From NCBI GenBank assembly GCA_030537495.1, contig JAUNMH010000016.1, forward strand, positions 1-34,124: a stretch of DNA of 34,124 nucleotides, given 5' to 3'. Made by a program: the position numbers and the translations under genes. Within the stretch, counting starts at the first letter, position 1, and each line of letters starts with the position of its first letter. The notes beneath the pieces were generated by a model. The model was not told the DNA's origin. It saw nothing but the letters and a program-made list of their open reading frames with translations, and ran no database searches. Origin of the DNA: Clostridia bacterium. GTDB lineage: Bacteria; Bacillota; Clostridia; Peptostreptococcales; Anaerovoracaceae. Positions 1 through 9,245 of this stretch are shown in pieces.

Positions 1-50
1 CCCAACCTGCTGATTACAAATCAGCTGCTCTACCGTTGAGCCACGCCAGC
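1..50 (-). tRNA. tRNA-Thr (anticodon TGT), 3' part outside window
   Basis: Read on the minus strand, the first 50 nt of a tRNA are visible: a 7-nt acceptor 5' strand (GCTGGCG), a D arm (GCTC...GAGC) and an anticodon arm GCTGA-TTTGTAA-TCAGC. The seven-base loop gives anticodon TGT, so the tRNA reads threonine ACA codons. The variable loop starts at the left edge; the T arm and acceptor 3' strand are cut off. It lies 12 nt downstream of tRNA-Val and is probably co-transcribed with it. Confidence 0.93.
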
Positions 51-62
51 ATATTGTTGATT

Positions 63-138
63 TGGTGGGCGGTACAGGGCTCGAACCTGTGACCCCCTGC
101 TTGTAAGGCAGGTGCTCTCCCAGCTGAGCTAACCGCCC
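63..138 (-). tRNA. tRNA-Val (anticodon TAC)
   Basis: A complete cloverleaf is visible on the minus strand. The acceptor stem is GGGCGGT/ACCGCCC, the D arm GCTC/GAGC, the anticodon stem CCTGC/GCAGG with loop CTTACAA (anticodon TAC), and the T arm ACAGG-TTCGAGC-CCTGT. The discriminator A is followed by an encoded CCA. It is the first tRNA behind the promoter at 199-227 and precedes tRNA-Thr. Confidence 0.97.
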
Positions 139-198
139 ACACCTTTTGTCAATCTCGAAGTGTTTTTCGTTTTTTCTCTCACTCGAGGCGACTTGTTT

Positions 199-227
199 AG
201 TATACATCGGATTGACATGTTTGTCAA
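199..227 (-). promoter_or_regulatory. Promoter of the tRNA cluster
   Basis: On the minus strand a perfect -35 TTGACA (222-227) is followed after 17 bp by -10 TATACT (199-204). The predicted start near 192 gives a leader of about 54 nt before tRNA-Val. The promoter lies immediately downstream of the yigZ stop codon and no GC-rich terminator hairpin separates them, so read-through from yigZ is also possible. Confidence 0.8.
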
Positions 228-235
228 CAACTTTT

Positions 236-853
236 TTAACTTTTTTTAAGTTCTTCAGATTCGAGAATTTCTCGTCCGTTGGAGATACCTGTAACTGCAT
301 TCTTCACCAGATCAGTTTCTTCAGGTTCAACAACCAGGTCGAACTTAACCACGTCTGTGTATACCACGTTCTCTATGGAAACGTTTTGCTCGAATGTGAA
401 ATTCGAAAGCTTATTAAATATACCATAGTCCACCTGATATGTCAAAACCTTTTTTTCAAAAATTTCAATAACTTTTGCAGCCTCTAGTCCAAGCTTAGCG
501 CTAGAGGTATACGCACGAACTAATCCACCAGTTCCCAGCTTGATTCCGCCAAAATATCTAGTTACTACAATTGCAACGTTTGTGACACCTTCCTGAACTA
601 ACATCTGAACAATAGGCGCACCTGAAGTTCCCTGTGGTTCTCCATCATCACTTGCCCACTGAATTTGAAATTTATCCCCTATTACCATAGCAGGAACATT
701 ATGCGTAGCGTCCTTATGCTTCTTCTTAATCTCCGCAATGAAAGCATCCGCTTCCTCCTTAGAGGAAACGGGTTTCACATAGGTTATAAACCTTGATTTT
801 TCAATTATTTGTTCTGCTGAAGCTTCCCTCTCCACAGTACTATATAACTTCAT
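236..853 (-). CDS. yigZ: YigZ/YvyE (IMPACT) family protein
   Basis: A 205-residue protein of the bacterial YigZ family, related to eukaryotic IMPACT, a regulator of translational stress signalling. The biochemical role of the bacterial proteins is not settled. The N-terminal domain (about residues 1-125) carries the family signatures: KSRFI near residue 20, ASDDGEPQGTSG near 67-78 and VTRYFGGIKLGTGGLVRAY near 97-115. The remaining 80 residues form the usual ferredoxin-like second domain. Length is normal for the family. The ATG overlaps the 3' end of hflX by 14 nt, so the two are translationally linked. An AAAGG ribosome binding site lies about 10 nt upstream. Family assignment is confident; the cellular role is not. 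Confidence 0.93.
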   Translation of the reverse strand: MKLYSTVEREASAEQIIEKSRFITYVKPVSSKEEADAFIAEIKKKHKDATHNVPAMVIGDKFQIQWASDDGEPQGTSGAPIVQMLVQEGVTNVAIVVTRYFGGIKLGTGGLVRAYTSSAKLGLEAAKVIEIFEKKVLTYQVDYGIFNKLSNFTFEQNVSIENVVYTDVVKFDLVVEPEETDLVKNAVTGISNGREILESEELKKS

Positions 854-2120
854 ATTTCTTTAACCTTTGATAATCTTCCAGGCTCATTTCCAAGGTAAAC
901 TTAGTTCCGCCCTCTTCATAATCCATAGCATTAACTAGAGCCTTTTCACACAAATATGACGAAATATCGCCTCTGTCATAAGGTATTAGAAGCTTTGTGC
1001 TCACCTTATCCGCAAAAATTCGACTCTTTATAGCTTCAATAAGCTTATTTATATTGATATTTTCCTTAGCAGATACAAATAGCTGCTCTGTTCCCGTTGC
1101 AGGAGGCTCAAAATCGGGGTTTAAATCGATTTTATTGAATACAGTCACCTTTTCCTTATCTCCTGCCCCAATTTCGTCTATGACGCGGTTTGTCACATCG
1201 ATATGAAACTTATTATTCTCATATGATGCGTCTACCACATGCAGCAAGAGGTCAGCATAAAGCACCTCTTCAAGAGTCGCCTTGAAGGCCTCCACCAAAC
1301 TATGTGGCAATTTACTAACAAAACCAACAGTGTCCACAAGAATAAACTCACGATTGGTATCTAGCTTAATGCTTCTCTGCTTAGTATCCAAAGTAGCAAA
1401 AAGCATATCTTTTTCCATTACCTGCTTTTCTTCCTTATCCACATCAGAAAGCAGACGGTTCATAAGCGCCGACTTTCCTGAGTTCGTATATCCAACTAAA
1501 GCGACTACTGGAATACTTGACTTTTCTCTTCTGGACCTTTGCACACCTCTTGTCTTTCTAAGCTGGGCCAGTTCCTCTTTAATGTCATCCATTCTTCTTT
1601 CAATATGTCTGCGGTCAGTCTCCAGCTTCTTTTCACCAGGACCTCTCGTACCAATTCCGCCGCCCAAACGGGATAAAGATTTACCAAATCCTATAAGTCT
1701 CGGCATTCTATATTTCAGCTGTGCAAGTTCAACCTGTAGCTTACCTTCCCTAGATTCCGCTCTAGCCGCAAAGATATCCAAAATTAAAATAGTCCTGTCA
1801 ATTACTCTTACATTTAGCGCGTCCTCCAAATTACGAAGCTGCGCTCCAGAAAGCTCATCATTAAAGATTACAGTGTCAGCTTCCATATTCTGCACAAGCT
1901 GAGCCACTTCCTCCACCTTGCCCTTTCCTATCAAAGTGGCTGTATTGGGCTTTTCTAGTGTCTGAACAACCTTGCCCAAAACCTCCGCATTAGCAGCCTC
2001 AGCAAGACCTGCCAGTTCATCCATAGAGTAACTTATATCTTCTTTTCTCTCCAGCCCTACTAAGAGAGCTCTGTATCTTTCTTCTGTTATAATCTCGTTA
2101 TTTTCATTAAATTTCAACAT
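840..2120 (-). CDS. hflX: GTPase HflX
   Basis: HflX is a ribosome-associated GTPase that splits stalled or hibernating 70S ribosomes under stress. Visible elements are an N-terminal HflX domain, a linker with the glycine-rich GGGIGTRGPGE signature, then a G domain with G1 GYTNSGKS, G3 DTVGF and G4 NKID. The ATG at 2118-2120 gives 426 residues, the length of E. coli HflX. An in-frame TTG at 2162 would add 14 residues (MTLIGHFDLWYTVT), but that segment overlaps a terminator and a promoter. No Shine-Dalgarno precedes the ATG, and a predicted transcription start falls on or next to it, so the message may be leaderless. Its 3' end overlaps yigZ. Confidence 0.95.
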   Translation of the reverse strand: MLKFNENNEIITEERYRALLVGLERKEDISYSMDELAGLAEAANAEVLGKVVQTLEKPNTATLIGKGKVEEVAQLVQNMEADTVIFNDELSGAQLRNLEDALNVRVIDRTILILDIFAARAESREGKLQVELAQLKYRMPRLIGFGKSLSRLGGGIGTRGPGEKKLETDRRHIERRMDDIKEELAQLRKTRGVQRSRREKSSIPVVALVGYTNSGKSALMNRLLSDVDKEEKQVMEKDMLFATLDTKQRSIKLDTNREFILVDTVGFVSKLPHSLVEAFKATLEEVLYADLLLHVVDASYENNKFHIDVTNRVIDEIGAGDKEKVTVFNKIDLNPDFEPPATGTEQLFVSAKENININKLIEAIKSRIFADKVSTKLLIPYDRGDISSYLCEKALVNAMDYEEGGTKFTLEMSLEDYQRLKKYEVI

Positions 2121-2126
2121 AGTAAC

Positions 2127-2156
2127 AGTATACCACAAGTCAAAGTGTCCTATCAA
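2127..2156 (-). promoter_or_regulatory. Candidate hflX promoter, possibly giving a leaderless mRNA
   Basis: On the minus strand -35 TTGATA (2151-2156) and -10 TATACT (2127-2132) are 18 bp apart, and TG in front of the -10 makes it an extended -10 element. The predicted start lies about 7 nt downstream, at or beside the A of the hflX ATG. It sits directly after the hslU terminator, where a new promoter is expected. Confidence 0.55.
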
Positions 2157-2160
2157 CGTC

Positions 2161-2204
2161 AAAACCCCCTAAGTCAGGCAATTTTTGCCTTCTCAGGAGG
2201 TTTT
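2161..2204 (-). terminator. Rho-independent terminator after hslU
   Basis: A 13-bp stem pairs 2161-2173 with 2192-2204 (AAAACCTCCTGAG with CTTAGGGGGTTTT on the minus strand, two G-U pairs). Inside it is a smaller GGCAA/TTGCC hairpin. The T tract is short (TTTT). It lies 36 nt past the hslU stop and separates the hslVU group from hflX. Confidence 0.75.
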
Positions 2205-2239
2205 GATAAAGGTATTCTATTATTCGTCACAGATATCCA

Positions 2240-3676
2240 TTATAAAATGTATCTGTCCATATCGTCTTTGTGAATAGTTTCGCCGAACTTCTTCTGTACG
2301 TATTCACGGTCAATAGTAATATTTTCTTCTTCCATTTCAGGAACGTTAAAGGAAATATCCTCAAGAAGTTTTTCCATAATTGTATGAAGTCTTCTCGCTC
2401 CGATATTTTCTGTCTGTTCATTCATTAAGAACGCCATAGTTGCAATTTCATCGATGGCATCATCTGTGAATTCAATTTTAATTCCTTCAGTTTCCAGTAA
2501 AGCCTTGTGCTGCTTTAGAATTGCATTTTCAGGCACTGTAAGAATCTGTACGAAGGATTCCTTAGTAAGATTCTGCAGTTCTACTCTAATTGGGAAACGG
2601 CCCTGAAGTTCAGGAATTAAGTCTGTCGGTTTTGCTATATGGAAAGCTCCAGCACCAATGAACAGAATGTGATCTGTCTTTACGGGACCGTATTTTGTAT
2701 TGATTACACTACCTTCTACAATTGGAAGAATGTCTCTCTGAACGCCTTCACGGGAAACGTCTGCACCGCTGTGATAAGTTCCACCTGACGCGATTTTGTC
2801 GATTTCGTCGATGAAGATAATGCCGTTTTGCTCAGCGTTTTCAAGGGCTTCATCTGTAACCTGATCCATATCCAGTAAGTTCTGCGCTTCCTGTTCCTTA
2901 AGAATCTTTCTTGCATCCTTTACCTTAACTTTTCTCTTCTTAGTCTTCTTAGGCATCATATCGCCAAAAATATTTCCGATGGCAATGCTCATACCTTCAT
3001 TGCTCATGTCAAGCTGGTTGCCCTTAGGCGCATCCTCAACTTCAATTTCAATAAGTGTATCTTCAAGAAGTCCCTGCTGAAGCTGCTGTCTAACCTGCTC
3101 TCTTGCCATTCCCACGTCAATTTCTTCATTGGTACCCTGCGCAGCTTCCTTCTGGCTTTCCTCATAAAGCTGCTTCTGGCTAGGATATCCACCACTGTTC
3201 ATAAGAAAGTCAAAAGGATTCTTAGACGCTGGTTTGCTTGCCTTCTTATTGCCAGGAATTAACGCTTCAACAATTTTATCTTCTGCGAGTTTTTCTGCAA
3301 TAGTATATTTTTCGCCTAACTTAGACTGCTTGGTAATTCTAATTGATGCCTCAACTAAGTCTCTAACCATGGAGTCAACGTCTCTACCAACATATCCTAC
3401 TTCTGTAAACTTAGTGGCTTCAACCTTAACAAAAGGTGCCTTCATAAGTTTAGCAAGACGTCTTGCAATTTCAGTCTTACCACAACCTGTAGGTCCCATC
3501 ATAAGAATATTCTTAGGTGTTACTTCTTCTCTTAGCTCATCAGAAAGCAGGCTTCTTCTATATCTATTACGAAGAGCGATTGCTACAGATTTCTTTGCAT
3601 CGTCCTGTCCAATAATATATTTATCAAGTTCTGCCACTATTTCTTTTGGTGTCATGCTCTGAATTCTTGTACTCAT
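2240..3676 (-). CDS. hslU: ATP-dependent protease ATPase subunit HslU (ClpY)
   Basis: The AAA+ unfoldase of the cytoplasmic HslUV protease: it unfolds substrates and threads them into HslV. Walker A GPTGCGKT lies at residues 61-68, the pore motif GYVG at 94-97 and Walker B IIFIDE at 286-291. The charged I-domain insertion (about 115-265) separates the Walker motifs. The C-terminus ends in DRYIL, the conserved tail that docks into and activates HslV. At 478 residues it is slightly longer than the usual 440-470, mainly through the I-domain. The ATG has an AGGGGG ribosome binding site and begins 10 nt after hslV. A terminator follows the gene. Confidence 0.98.
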   Translation of the reverse strand: MSTRIQSMTPKEIVAELDKYIIGQDDAKKSVAIALRNRYRRSLLSDELREEVTPKNILMMGPTGCGKTEIARRLAKLMKAPFVKVEATKFTEVGYVGRDVDSMVRDLVEASIRITKQSKLGEKYTIAEKLAEDKIVEALIPGNKKASKPASKNPFDFLMNSGGYPSQKQLYEESQKEAAQGTNEEIDVGMAREQVRQQLQQGLLEDTLIEIEVEDAPKGNQLDMSNEGMSIAIGNIFGDMMPKKTKKRKVKVKDARKILKEQEAQNLLDMDQVTDEALENAEQNGIIFIDEIDKIASGGTYHSGADVSREGVQRDILPIVEGSVINTKYGPVKTDHILFIGAGAFHIAKPTDLIPELQGRFPIRVELQNLTKESFVQILTVPENAILKQHKALLETEGIKIEFTDDAIDEIATMAFLMNEQTENIGARRLHTIMEKLLEDISFNVPEMEEENITIDREYVQKKFGETIHKDDMDRYIL

Positions 3677-3686
3677 TTCAATCCCC

Positions 3687-4226
3687 CTATAATTTTTCTA
3701 CAGTAATGTGATCGTTAGTATATACGCAAATAGAAGAAGCTATCTTAAGAGATTCTCTTACAATATCCTCTGCACACATGTCTGTATGATTAAACAGTGC
3801 ATTTGCCGCTGAATAAGCGTAATTTCCCCCTGAACCAATTGCAATGAAATCCTGGTCCGGTGCAATAACTTCACCGTTTCCGGATACAACAAGCATATCT
3901 TCCTTATCAACAACGATCATCAAAGCTTCCAGACTTCTCATTCCCTTATCTGAACGCCAAAGCTGTGCCAGGTCAACGGCAGCCCTCTTTAGATTTCCGC
4001 CATGTTCCTCAAGTTTTTTCTCAAATTTTTCAGTAAGTGAAAATGCATCGGCTACTGATCCTGCAAAGCCGGTCAAAACCTGATTCTTAAATATTTTCTT
4101 TACTTTTACTGCGCTGTTTTTCATAATAGCTGTTTCGCCCATTGTAACCTGTCCGTCACCGCCAATTGCAATGTCATCAGGTCCTCTTCTTACAGCACAA
4201 ATTGTTGTTGCATGAAACTGTATCAT
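3687..4226 (-). CDS. hslV: ATP-dependent protease peptidase subunit HslV (ClpQ)
   Basis: The proteasome-like peptidase of HslUV, 179 residues. The ATG at 4224-4226 is chosen because GGAGGT lies 7 nt upstream; an earlier ATG at 4268 would reach back into topA without such a site. The N-terminus [15 protein letters not shown] aligns TTI with the catalytic Thr of E. coli HslV, leaving a short propeptide-like stretch (MIQFHA) before the nucleophile, as in several Firmicutes. Other family marks are [16 protein letters not shown] and AIGSGGNYA. It is followed 10 nt later by hslU and preceded 25 nt earlier by topA, so topA-hslV-hslU form one transcription unit. Confidence 0.97.
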   Translation of the reverse strand: MIQFHATTICAVRRGPDDIAIGGDGQVTMGETAIMKNSAVKVKKIFKNQVLTGFAGSVADAFSLTEKFEKKLEEHGGNLKRAAVDLAQLWRSDKGMRSLEALMIVVDKEDMLVVSGNGEVIAPDQDFIAIGSGGNYAYSAANALFNHTDMCAEDIVRESLKIASSICVYTNDHITVEKL

Positions 4227-4251
4227 ACAAAATACCTCCATCCTTAAAAAA

Positions 4252-6309
4252 CTATTCCTTATAGTCACATTCTGAATTTGAGCAGGCTAGATTTCCTGCC
4301 TTAGTTTTCTTTTCAACAAGAAGACTTCCACATTTAGGACATTTCTTATTGACCGGTTTATTCCAAAATGATTGATCACACTCGGGATATCCGCTACAAC
4401 CATAAAATAGTCTTCCGCGCTTACTCTTTCGCGCTACAATATCCCTTCCGCACTTAGGACACGGAACGTCAATTTTAGTTACAATAGGCTTAGTGTTCTT
4501 GCATTCTGGGTATCCACTACATGCAATAAACTCACCGAAACGTCCCATTTTAAGTACCATAGGTTTTCCACAAAGCTCACAGATTTCTCCTGTAGGCTGT
4601 GGTTCAATTTCGACCTTTTCAATAGCCTCATCGGCGATTTTTAAATCCTTTGAAAACGGAACATAGAAATCTCTAATAATAGATTTCCACTCTCTCTTGT
4701 TCATTTCAACATCGTCAAGCTGATCTTCCATTGAAGCGGTAAACCCAACGTCAACAATTTCCTTAAAGTATTCCTCCATAAGCCCTGTTACAATGAATCC
4801 AAGTTCTGTAGGAATAAGGGTTTTCTTTTCTCTCTTCACATACTTACGTTCTGAAAGCGTGCTGACAATTGGTGCATATGTACTTGGACGACCGATATTA
4901 TCTTCTTCCAGCTTCTTAACCAGGCCGGCTTCAGTATATCTTGAAGGCGGCTGCGTGAAGTTTTGTTCACCCTCGATTTTCTTGAGATCCAGGGTTTCGC
5001 CTTCTTCTATTGCCGGAAGAATCTTGTCCTTGTCATCATCGTTGCTATTATTGTACACCTTCTGATATCCGTCAAACAGCAACTTAGAGCCTGTCGCCTT
5101 AAATATGTAACTTCCATTGTTAATGTCAACCTGCATATTATTAAATTTTGCACCTGACATCTGACTAGCAAGAAATCTGCACCAAATCAAACGATACAGC
5201 TTAAACTGATCATTTGACAGAGAGTCCTTTATATCCTCTGGCGCCAACTCCACATTACTTGGTCTAATTGCTTCATGAGCATCCTGAATATCTTTTTTCT
5301 TGTTTGAGAAAACGTGATTCCCAAGATATTCCTTACCATATCTATTTGTGATGTATTCCTTTGCAGCTGCCTTGGCATCATCCGAAATACGAACGGAGTC
5401 AGTTCTCAGGTAAGTAATCAAACCTACTGTTCCCTGGCCCTTGATTTCCACACCTTCATAAAGTTGCTGGGCAATCATCATGGTTTTTCTCGTGTTAAAG
5501 TTAAGCTTCGTTGAAGCCTCCTGCTGCATGCTACTGGTCGTAAACGGAGCAAATGGGTTTCTGGTTCTCTCTCTCTCCGCAATTTTTCCAACAACAAAAC
5601 TTCCAGACTTAAGTTCATCTAAAATTTTATTAGCTTCAGCTTCATTATTAATAGAAACTTTCTTTTTATCATGCTCAACAAGTTTGGCACTAAATGTTTT
5701 ACCCTTTTTAAAATCTGCAATAATATTCCAATATTCTTCAGGTACAAAACTCTGAATTTCCTTTTCTCTATCGCAAATAATCTTAAGGGCAGCAGACTGA
5801 ACTCTACCTGCAGAAAGGCCTTTGCGAACCTTTCTCCACAAAATAGGGCTAATCTGGTATCCCACAAGTCTGTCAAGAACACGTCTTGCCTGCTGGGCAT
5901 CAACTAAACCTATATCTATTTTTCTAGGATGTTTGATTGCTTCTTTAATAGTACTCTTTGTAATTTCATTAAATACAATTCTGCATGGCTCTTCTGGATC
6001 GATTCCCAGAATATATGCCAGATGCCATGATATTGCTTCTCCCTCTCGGTCAGGGTCGGTAGCCAGATATACTTTAGAAGCCTTTTTAGCTTCCCTTTTT
6101 AGTTCTTTTATCAGGTCTCCCTTACCTCTAATGTTTATGTACTGAGGTTCAAAGTCATTGTCAATATCAATTCCGATTTTGCTCTTAGGCAGGTCTCTTA
6201 CATGACCTACTGATGCAACAACCTTATATCTTGCACCGAGGTACTTACCTATAGTCTTGGCTTTCGACGGTGATTCCACTATAACTAATATTTTCTTTGC
6301 AGTCGCCAT
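4252..6309 (-). CDS. topA: DNA topoisomerase I
   Basis: A type IA topoisomerase that relaxes negative supercoils. The N-terminal Toprim domain has [15 protein letters not shown] near residues 11-25 and the metal-binding TDPDREGE at 84-91. The catalytic tyrosine is Tyr300 in ITYLRTDS. The core ends near residue 570 and is followed by three four-cysteine zinc fingers: CELC...CSGYPEC, CPKC...CSGYPEC and CPKC...CSNSEC. At 685 residues it matches Firmicute TopA. The ATG is preceded by AAAGGA and a good promoter (6350-6378), so topA can be expressed apart from dprA. Position next to dprA and ahead of hslVU is a common Firmicute gene order. Confidence 0.98.
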   Translation of the reverse strand: MATAKKILVIVESPSKAKTIGKYLGARYKVVASVGHVRDLPKSKIGIDIDNDFEPQYINIRGKGDLIKELKREAKKASKVYLATDPDREGEAISWHLAYILGIDPEEPCRIVFNEITKSTIKEAIKHPRKIDIGLVDAQQARRVLDRLVGYQISPILWRKVRKGLSAGRVQSAALKIICDREKEIQSFVPEEYWNIIADFKKGKTFSAKLVEHDKKKVSINNEAEANKILDELKSGSFVVGKIAERERTRNPFAPFTTSSMQQEASTKLNFNTRKTMMIAQQLYEGVEIKGQGTVGLITYLRTDSVRISDDAKAAAKEYITNRYGKEYLGNHVFSNKKKDIQDAHEAIRPSNVELAPEDIKDSLSNDQFKLYRLIWCRFLASQMSGAKFNNMQVDINNGSYIFKATGSKLLFDGYQKVYNNSNDDDKDKILPAIEEGETLDLKKIEGEQNFTQPPSRYTEAGLVKKLEEDNIGRPSTYAPIVSTLSERKYVKREKKTLIPTELGFIVTGLMEEYFKEIVDVGFTASMEDQLDDVEMNKREWKSIIRDFYVPFSKDLKIADEAIEKVEIEPQPTGEICELCGKPMVLKMGRFGEFIACSGYPECKNTKPIVTKIDVPCPKCGRDIVARKSKRGRLFYGCSGYPECDQSFWNKPVNKKCPKCGSLLVEKKTKAGNLACSNSECDYKE

Positions 6310-6349
6310 ATTTGCGTCCTTTCATGGTTTTTCTTCGTCATAGTAAGTC

Positions 6350-6378
6350 ATTGTATTCTCATTTTATTGAATTTGCAA
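6350..6378 (-). promoter_or_regulatory. Promoter upstream of topA
   Basis: On the minus strand -35 TTGCAA (6373-6378) and -10 TACAAT (6350-6355) are 17 bp apart. The predicted start near 6343 gives a 34-nt leader. It lies in the 107-bp AT-rich gap between dprA and topA, which has no obvious terminator. Confidence 0.6.
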
Positions 6379-6416
6379 CAAAAATTTTTAAAAATTACAA
6401 AATAACCACAAAAAAT

Positions 6417-7265
6417 TCAACAAACGAAGAACTTTCCCATAGCAGAAAAGACCACACCTTTTATTTCAAGGACTGTAAGAATACCATTTAAGTCGTAAGG
6501 ATGGATGTTAGTTTTTTTATACAGTTGTTCAATTGTAAGCTCACCATATTCTCTGAGGGCTTCAACAATGCGCATTTCCCCATCTCCCAAAGGAACATAC
6601 TTGTCCTCATCTAGTTTTGATGAAAGACCGTAGTCGTTAATCATGTCATCTATTGATACGATTGGGGTAGCACCTTCCTTTATTAATGTATTAGTTCCAA
6701 AACTGTATACACTCGAGATGTTACCCGGTAAGGCATATACATTCTTCCCTTGCTCCACAGCACACTCTGCCGTTATCAAAGCTCCGCTCCTGCTTGTGGC
6801 CTCCATTATGGCAACTCCATCTGAAATTGCACTTATGATTCTGTTTCTAATTGGAAAATCATAGGGTTTACATCTATATCCTTGTGGTTTTAAGGAAATA
6901 ATCAGACCATCGCTGGCAATTTTCTTTTGGAGATCTCGGTTTTCCGATGGGTAAAATTGATCTATGCCCCCTGCAACCACTGCAATAGTTCCTCCTTCAG
7001 TTCCAACTGCACCGATATGTGCTTCCGTGTCTATCCCTCTCGCAAGTCCGCTAACTACTGCTGCTCCAGCATTTCCCATTCCTTTTCCAATTTCACCAGC
7101 TATCTTTTTTCCGTAAGCAGTGCACTTGCGGCTTCCTACAACGGCAAGCGAAGGTTTCTCCAATAACTCAAGATTTCCTTCATAATAGATTTCCTTAACC
7201 TCAGGCGCAAAAATGTCCACCTTTTCGGGAAATAACTTTTCTCCCTTTTTCAATACTCCAGCCAT
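6417..7265 (-). CDS. dprA: DNA-processing protein DprA (Smf), short form
   Basis: DprA loads RecA onto incoming single-stranded DNA during natural transformation. The Rossmann-like core is complete: VVGSRK near residue 42-47, SGLARGID at 72-79, FPIRNRIIS at 137-145 and RSGALITA at 158-165. A C-terminal winged-helix-like region (about 225-282) contains ELTIEQLYKKTNI. At 282 residues it is well below the usual 350-370 because the N-terminal SAM-like domain is missing. The protein starts right at the segment preceding the Rossmann fold (YYEGNLELL at 27-35). The ATG overlaps the end of yifB and has a GGGGAGG ribosome binding site, so this start looks real. Confidence 0.94.
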   Translation of the reverse strand: MAGVLKKGEKLFPEKVDIFAPEVKEIYYEGNLELLEKPSLAVVGSRKCTAYGKKIAGEIGKGMGNAGAAVVSGLARGIDTEAHIGAVGTEGGTIAVVAGGIDQFYPSENRDLQKKIASDGLIISLKPQGYRCKPYDFPIRNRIISAISDGVAIMEATSRSGALITAECAVEQGKNVYALPGNISSVYSFGTNTLIKEGATPIVSIDDMINDYGLSSKLDEDKYVPLGDGEMRIVEALREYGELTIEQLYKKTNIHPYDLNGILTVLEIKGVVFSAMGKFFVC

Positions 7266-8791
7266 GATGCCTCCCCTCTATATGCCAAGCTTTCTGCAAA
7301 ATGCTCTATTTTAACTTCCTCCGCTCCATCTAGATCTGCAATAGTTCTTGCAATTTTCCTTACTTTCTGCATAGTCCTCGGATTAAGTTTAAGTCTGGTA
7401 TATGCTTCACTGAGAAATTTCTTAATTTCGGGACTATCTATAGGCACATACAAATCCAGTAAATTCCCATCCATTTCGCTGTTAAGAGAAATGGCCTCAT
7501 TTCGAAAACGCTCTTCCTGTATTTTACGCGCCCTCATAACCCTTTTTCGCATAATCTCTGACGAAGTATTTTTCTCATCCTCAAGTTCTGCATAACCTAC
7601 AGGCGTTAGAAATAAGTTCATATCGATTCTATCCATTATAGGACCTGACAGCTTATGCTGATAGTTCAGAACCTGAGACATTGTGCATTTACAGTTATGG
7701 GTTTCATCCCCGTAATAACCACATCTACAGGGATTGCTTGCAGCTACAAGAAGAAAATCTGCCGGATAGATGCAGCTAAGTTCCTTTCTATTTAATATGA
7801 TTTCTTTTTTCTCTAGGGGCTGGCGAAGATTTTCTATCACTCCTCTGTCAAATTCCCCAAACTCATCGAGAAAAAGCACACCCTTATGGGCCAAGGAAAT
7901 TTCACCAGGCTTAGGATAAGCTCCTCCCCCGATAAAAGCAGCCTGAGTAATTCTATTATGCGGATGCCTAAATGGCCTTACATCAATTATAGGATTCTCC
8001 TTATCCAATAGTCCTGATATAGAATAGATAACTGTGCTCTCTAGAATCTCTTCATATTTCATAGGAGGCATAATTGTGGGAATTCTTTCTGCAAGCATAG
8101 TTTTCCCGCTAGACGGGCTTCCCATCATAAAAAGTCCATGTCCACCTGCTACACATATAGTAATTGCTCTTTTGGCGGTTTCCTGGCCTTTTACGTCAGA
8201 AAAATCTACATTATATTTAATTTTTCTTTCATTATATAAGTTTTCATCTCCACGTATTTTTTTCAGCTCCGCATCATAATTTAAATGATTAACAATCTGT
8301 TCTATGCAATCGGCAACATAAATATTAATATCATTGACTAAGGCGCCCTCTTCCTCATTGGCAGAAGGGATAATAATATTTTCTATTCCGTTATTTCTCA
8401 TAGTAATAATCATAGGCAGAATACCGTCAGTCCTGCTAAGTGTCCCATCCAGGGAGAGCTCTCCAATAAAACAGTACTCTTGTAGTTTATCGTCTCTAAT
8501 CTGGCCTGAGGAAGCCAATATTCCTATGGCAAGGGCTAAATCAAAATGGCTTCCTCTCTTACGTATTCCCGCAGGGGACATATTCACAGTTATTCTAGTT
8601 CTAGGATATTCGCAGCCCGAATTACCTAGAGCTGCCCGAATTCTATCCTTCGCCTCCTTAATCGCTGTATCGGCCTGCCCCACTAAATAGAAGCCCGGCA
8701 GTCCTGGAGAAATATCTGTCTCCACAGTTATCATCTGTCCTTCAATTCCCTGCACCGTTGCTGTTTTTACTTTCGAAAGCACTCTATCCAA
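7250..8791 (-). CDS. comM: YifB/ComM family Mg-chelatase-like AAA+ ATPase
   Basis: A 513-residue protein of the YifB/ComM family. In Gram-negative bacteria ComM is a branch-migration helicase that helps integrate transformed DNA; a similar role here is inferred. The N-terminal Lon-protease-like domain (about 1-175) includes SHFDLALAIGIL. The AAA+ domain has Walker A GSPSSGKT at 224-231 and Walker B VLFLDEFGEF. A cysteine cluster NPCRCGYYGD with later CKC follows, typical of the family, and the C-terminal Mg_chelatase_C region includes RTIADLDG. It overlaps the start of dprA by 16 nt and follows yraN by 10 nt, the usual yraN-comM-dprA cluster. Confidence 0.95.
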   Translation of the reverse strand: MDRVLSKVKTATVQGIEGQMITVETDISPGLPGFYLVGQADTAIKEAKDRIRAALGNSGCEYPRTRITVNMSPAGIRKRGSHFDLALAIGILASSGQIRDDKLQEYCFIGELSLDGTLSRTDGILPMIITMRNNGIENIIIPSANEEEGALVNDINIYVADCIEQIVNHLNYDAELKKIRGDENLYNERKIKYNVDFSDVKGQETAKRAITICVAGGHGLFMMGSPSSGKTMLAERIPTIMPPMKYEEILESTVIYSISGLLDKENPIIDVRPFRHPHNRITQAAFIGGGAYPKPGEISLAHKGVLFLDEFGEFDRGVIENLRQPLEKKEIILNRKELSCIYPADFLLVAASNPCRCGYYGDETHNCKCTMSQVLNYQHKLSGPIMDRIDMNLFLTPVGYAELEDEKNTSSEIMRKRVMRARKIQEERFRNEAISLNSEMDGNLLDLYVPIDSPEIKKFLSEAYTRLKLNPRTMQKVRKIARTIADLDGAEEVKIEHFAESLAYRGEASWLEY

Positions 8792-8801
8792 GCCTCCTTT
8801 C

Positions 8802-9140
8802 CTAGATGATTACATCATCTATAACATTAACAAATACCTCTATTACCTTAAATTCCACTGAATATCCCCGAAACTGTTCCTCCTGCAAAAATGAAGCTGC
8901 TGCTCTCCTCATATGTAGCTGTTTCTTTTGCGTAACAGCTTCTGCCGGTGAACCAAAAGTCTTACTCCTACGAGTCTTCACTTCAACAAAATATAATGTC
9001 CTATTCTTTGTAGCAATAATATCAATTTCTCCACTTTTGCACCTATAATTACGTGCGATTATTTCATATTCATCTTGGATTAAATATTCTTCTGCAAAGT
9101 TTTCACCTAAACTTCCAAGGACTTTATTCTCAATCCCCAT
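8802..9140 (-). CDS. YraN/UPF0102 family nuclease-like protein
   Basis: A 112-residue UPF0102 protein with a restriction-endonuclease-like fold. The N-terminus has the family helix LGENFAEEYL. The putative catalytic residues are visible in GEIDII (Glu38, Asp40) and FVEVKTR (Glu53, Lys55). The role is not firmly known; its constant linkage with comM and dprA suggests DNA processing. It is the first gene behind the promoter at 9182-9210. A GGGAG ribosome binding site lies about 11 nt upstream of the ATG. Confidence 0.92.
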   Translation of the reverse strand: MGIENKVLGSLGENFAEEYLIQDEYEIIARNYRCKSGEIDIIATKNRTLYFVEVKTRRSKTFGSPAEAVTQKKQLHMRRAAASFLQEEQFRGYSVEFKVIEVFVNVIDDVII

Positions 9141-9181
9141 AAATACAAAAACTCCCTTCGATGTAAATAATTAGTAATTAT

Positions 9182-9210
9182 AATTTACACCTTCGAGAGT
9201 TATTTGTCAA
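9182..9210 (-). promoter_or_regulatory. Promoter of the yraN-comM-dprA-topA-hslVU group
   Basis: On the minus strand a perfect -35 TTGACA (9205-9210) is followed after 17 bp by -10 TAAATT (9182-9187). The predicted leader before yraN is about 35 nt. The -10 overlaps one arm of an imperfect inverted repeat (TGTAAAT...ATTTACA, 9162-9189) that could be an operator; this is inference. Confidence 0.6.
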
Positions 9211-9245
9211 TATTTCACTGTAATTATTTTCTATTCGTCTGTGTG

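Noticed and set aside
146..487. Plus-strand open frame of 113 codons opposite yigZ and its promoter
   Set aside because: It lies antisense to a conserved gene, has no recognisable protein features and is Phe/Leu/Cys-rich, as expected from the complement of a coding strand.
1282..1902. Plus-strand open frame of 206 codons inside hflX
   Set aside because: Serine/leucine-rich antisense shadow of hflX with no family motif; many similar shadows lie opposite hslU, topA, yifB, rnr and ispH.
9162..9189. Inverted repeat TGTAAAT...ATTTACA considered as a terminator
   Set aside because: It has no GC in the stem and no T tract, and it lies at a promoter rather than after a gene. An operator is more likely but unproven.
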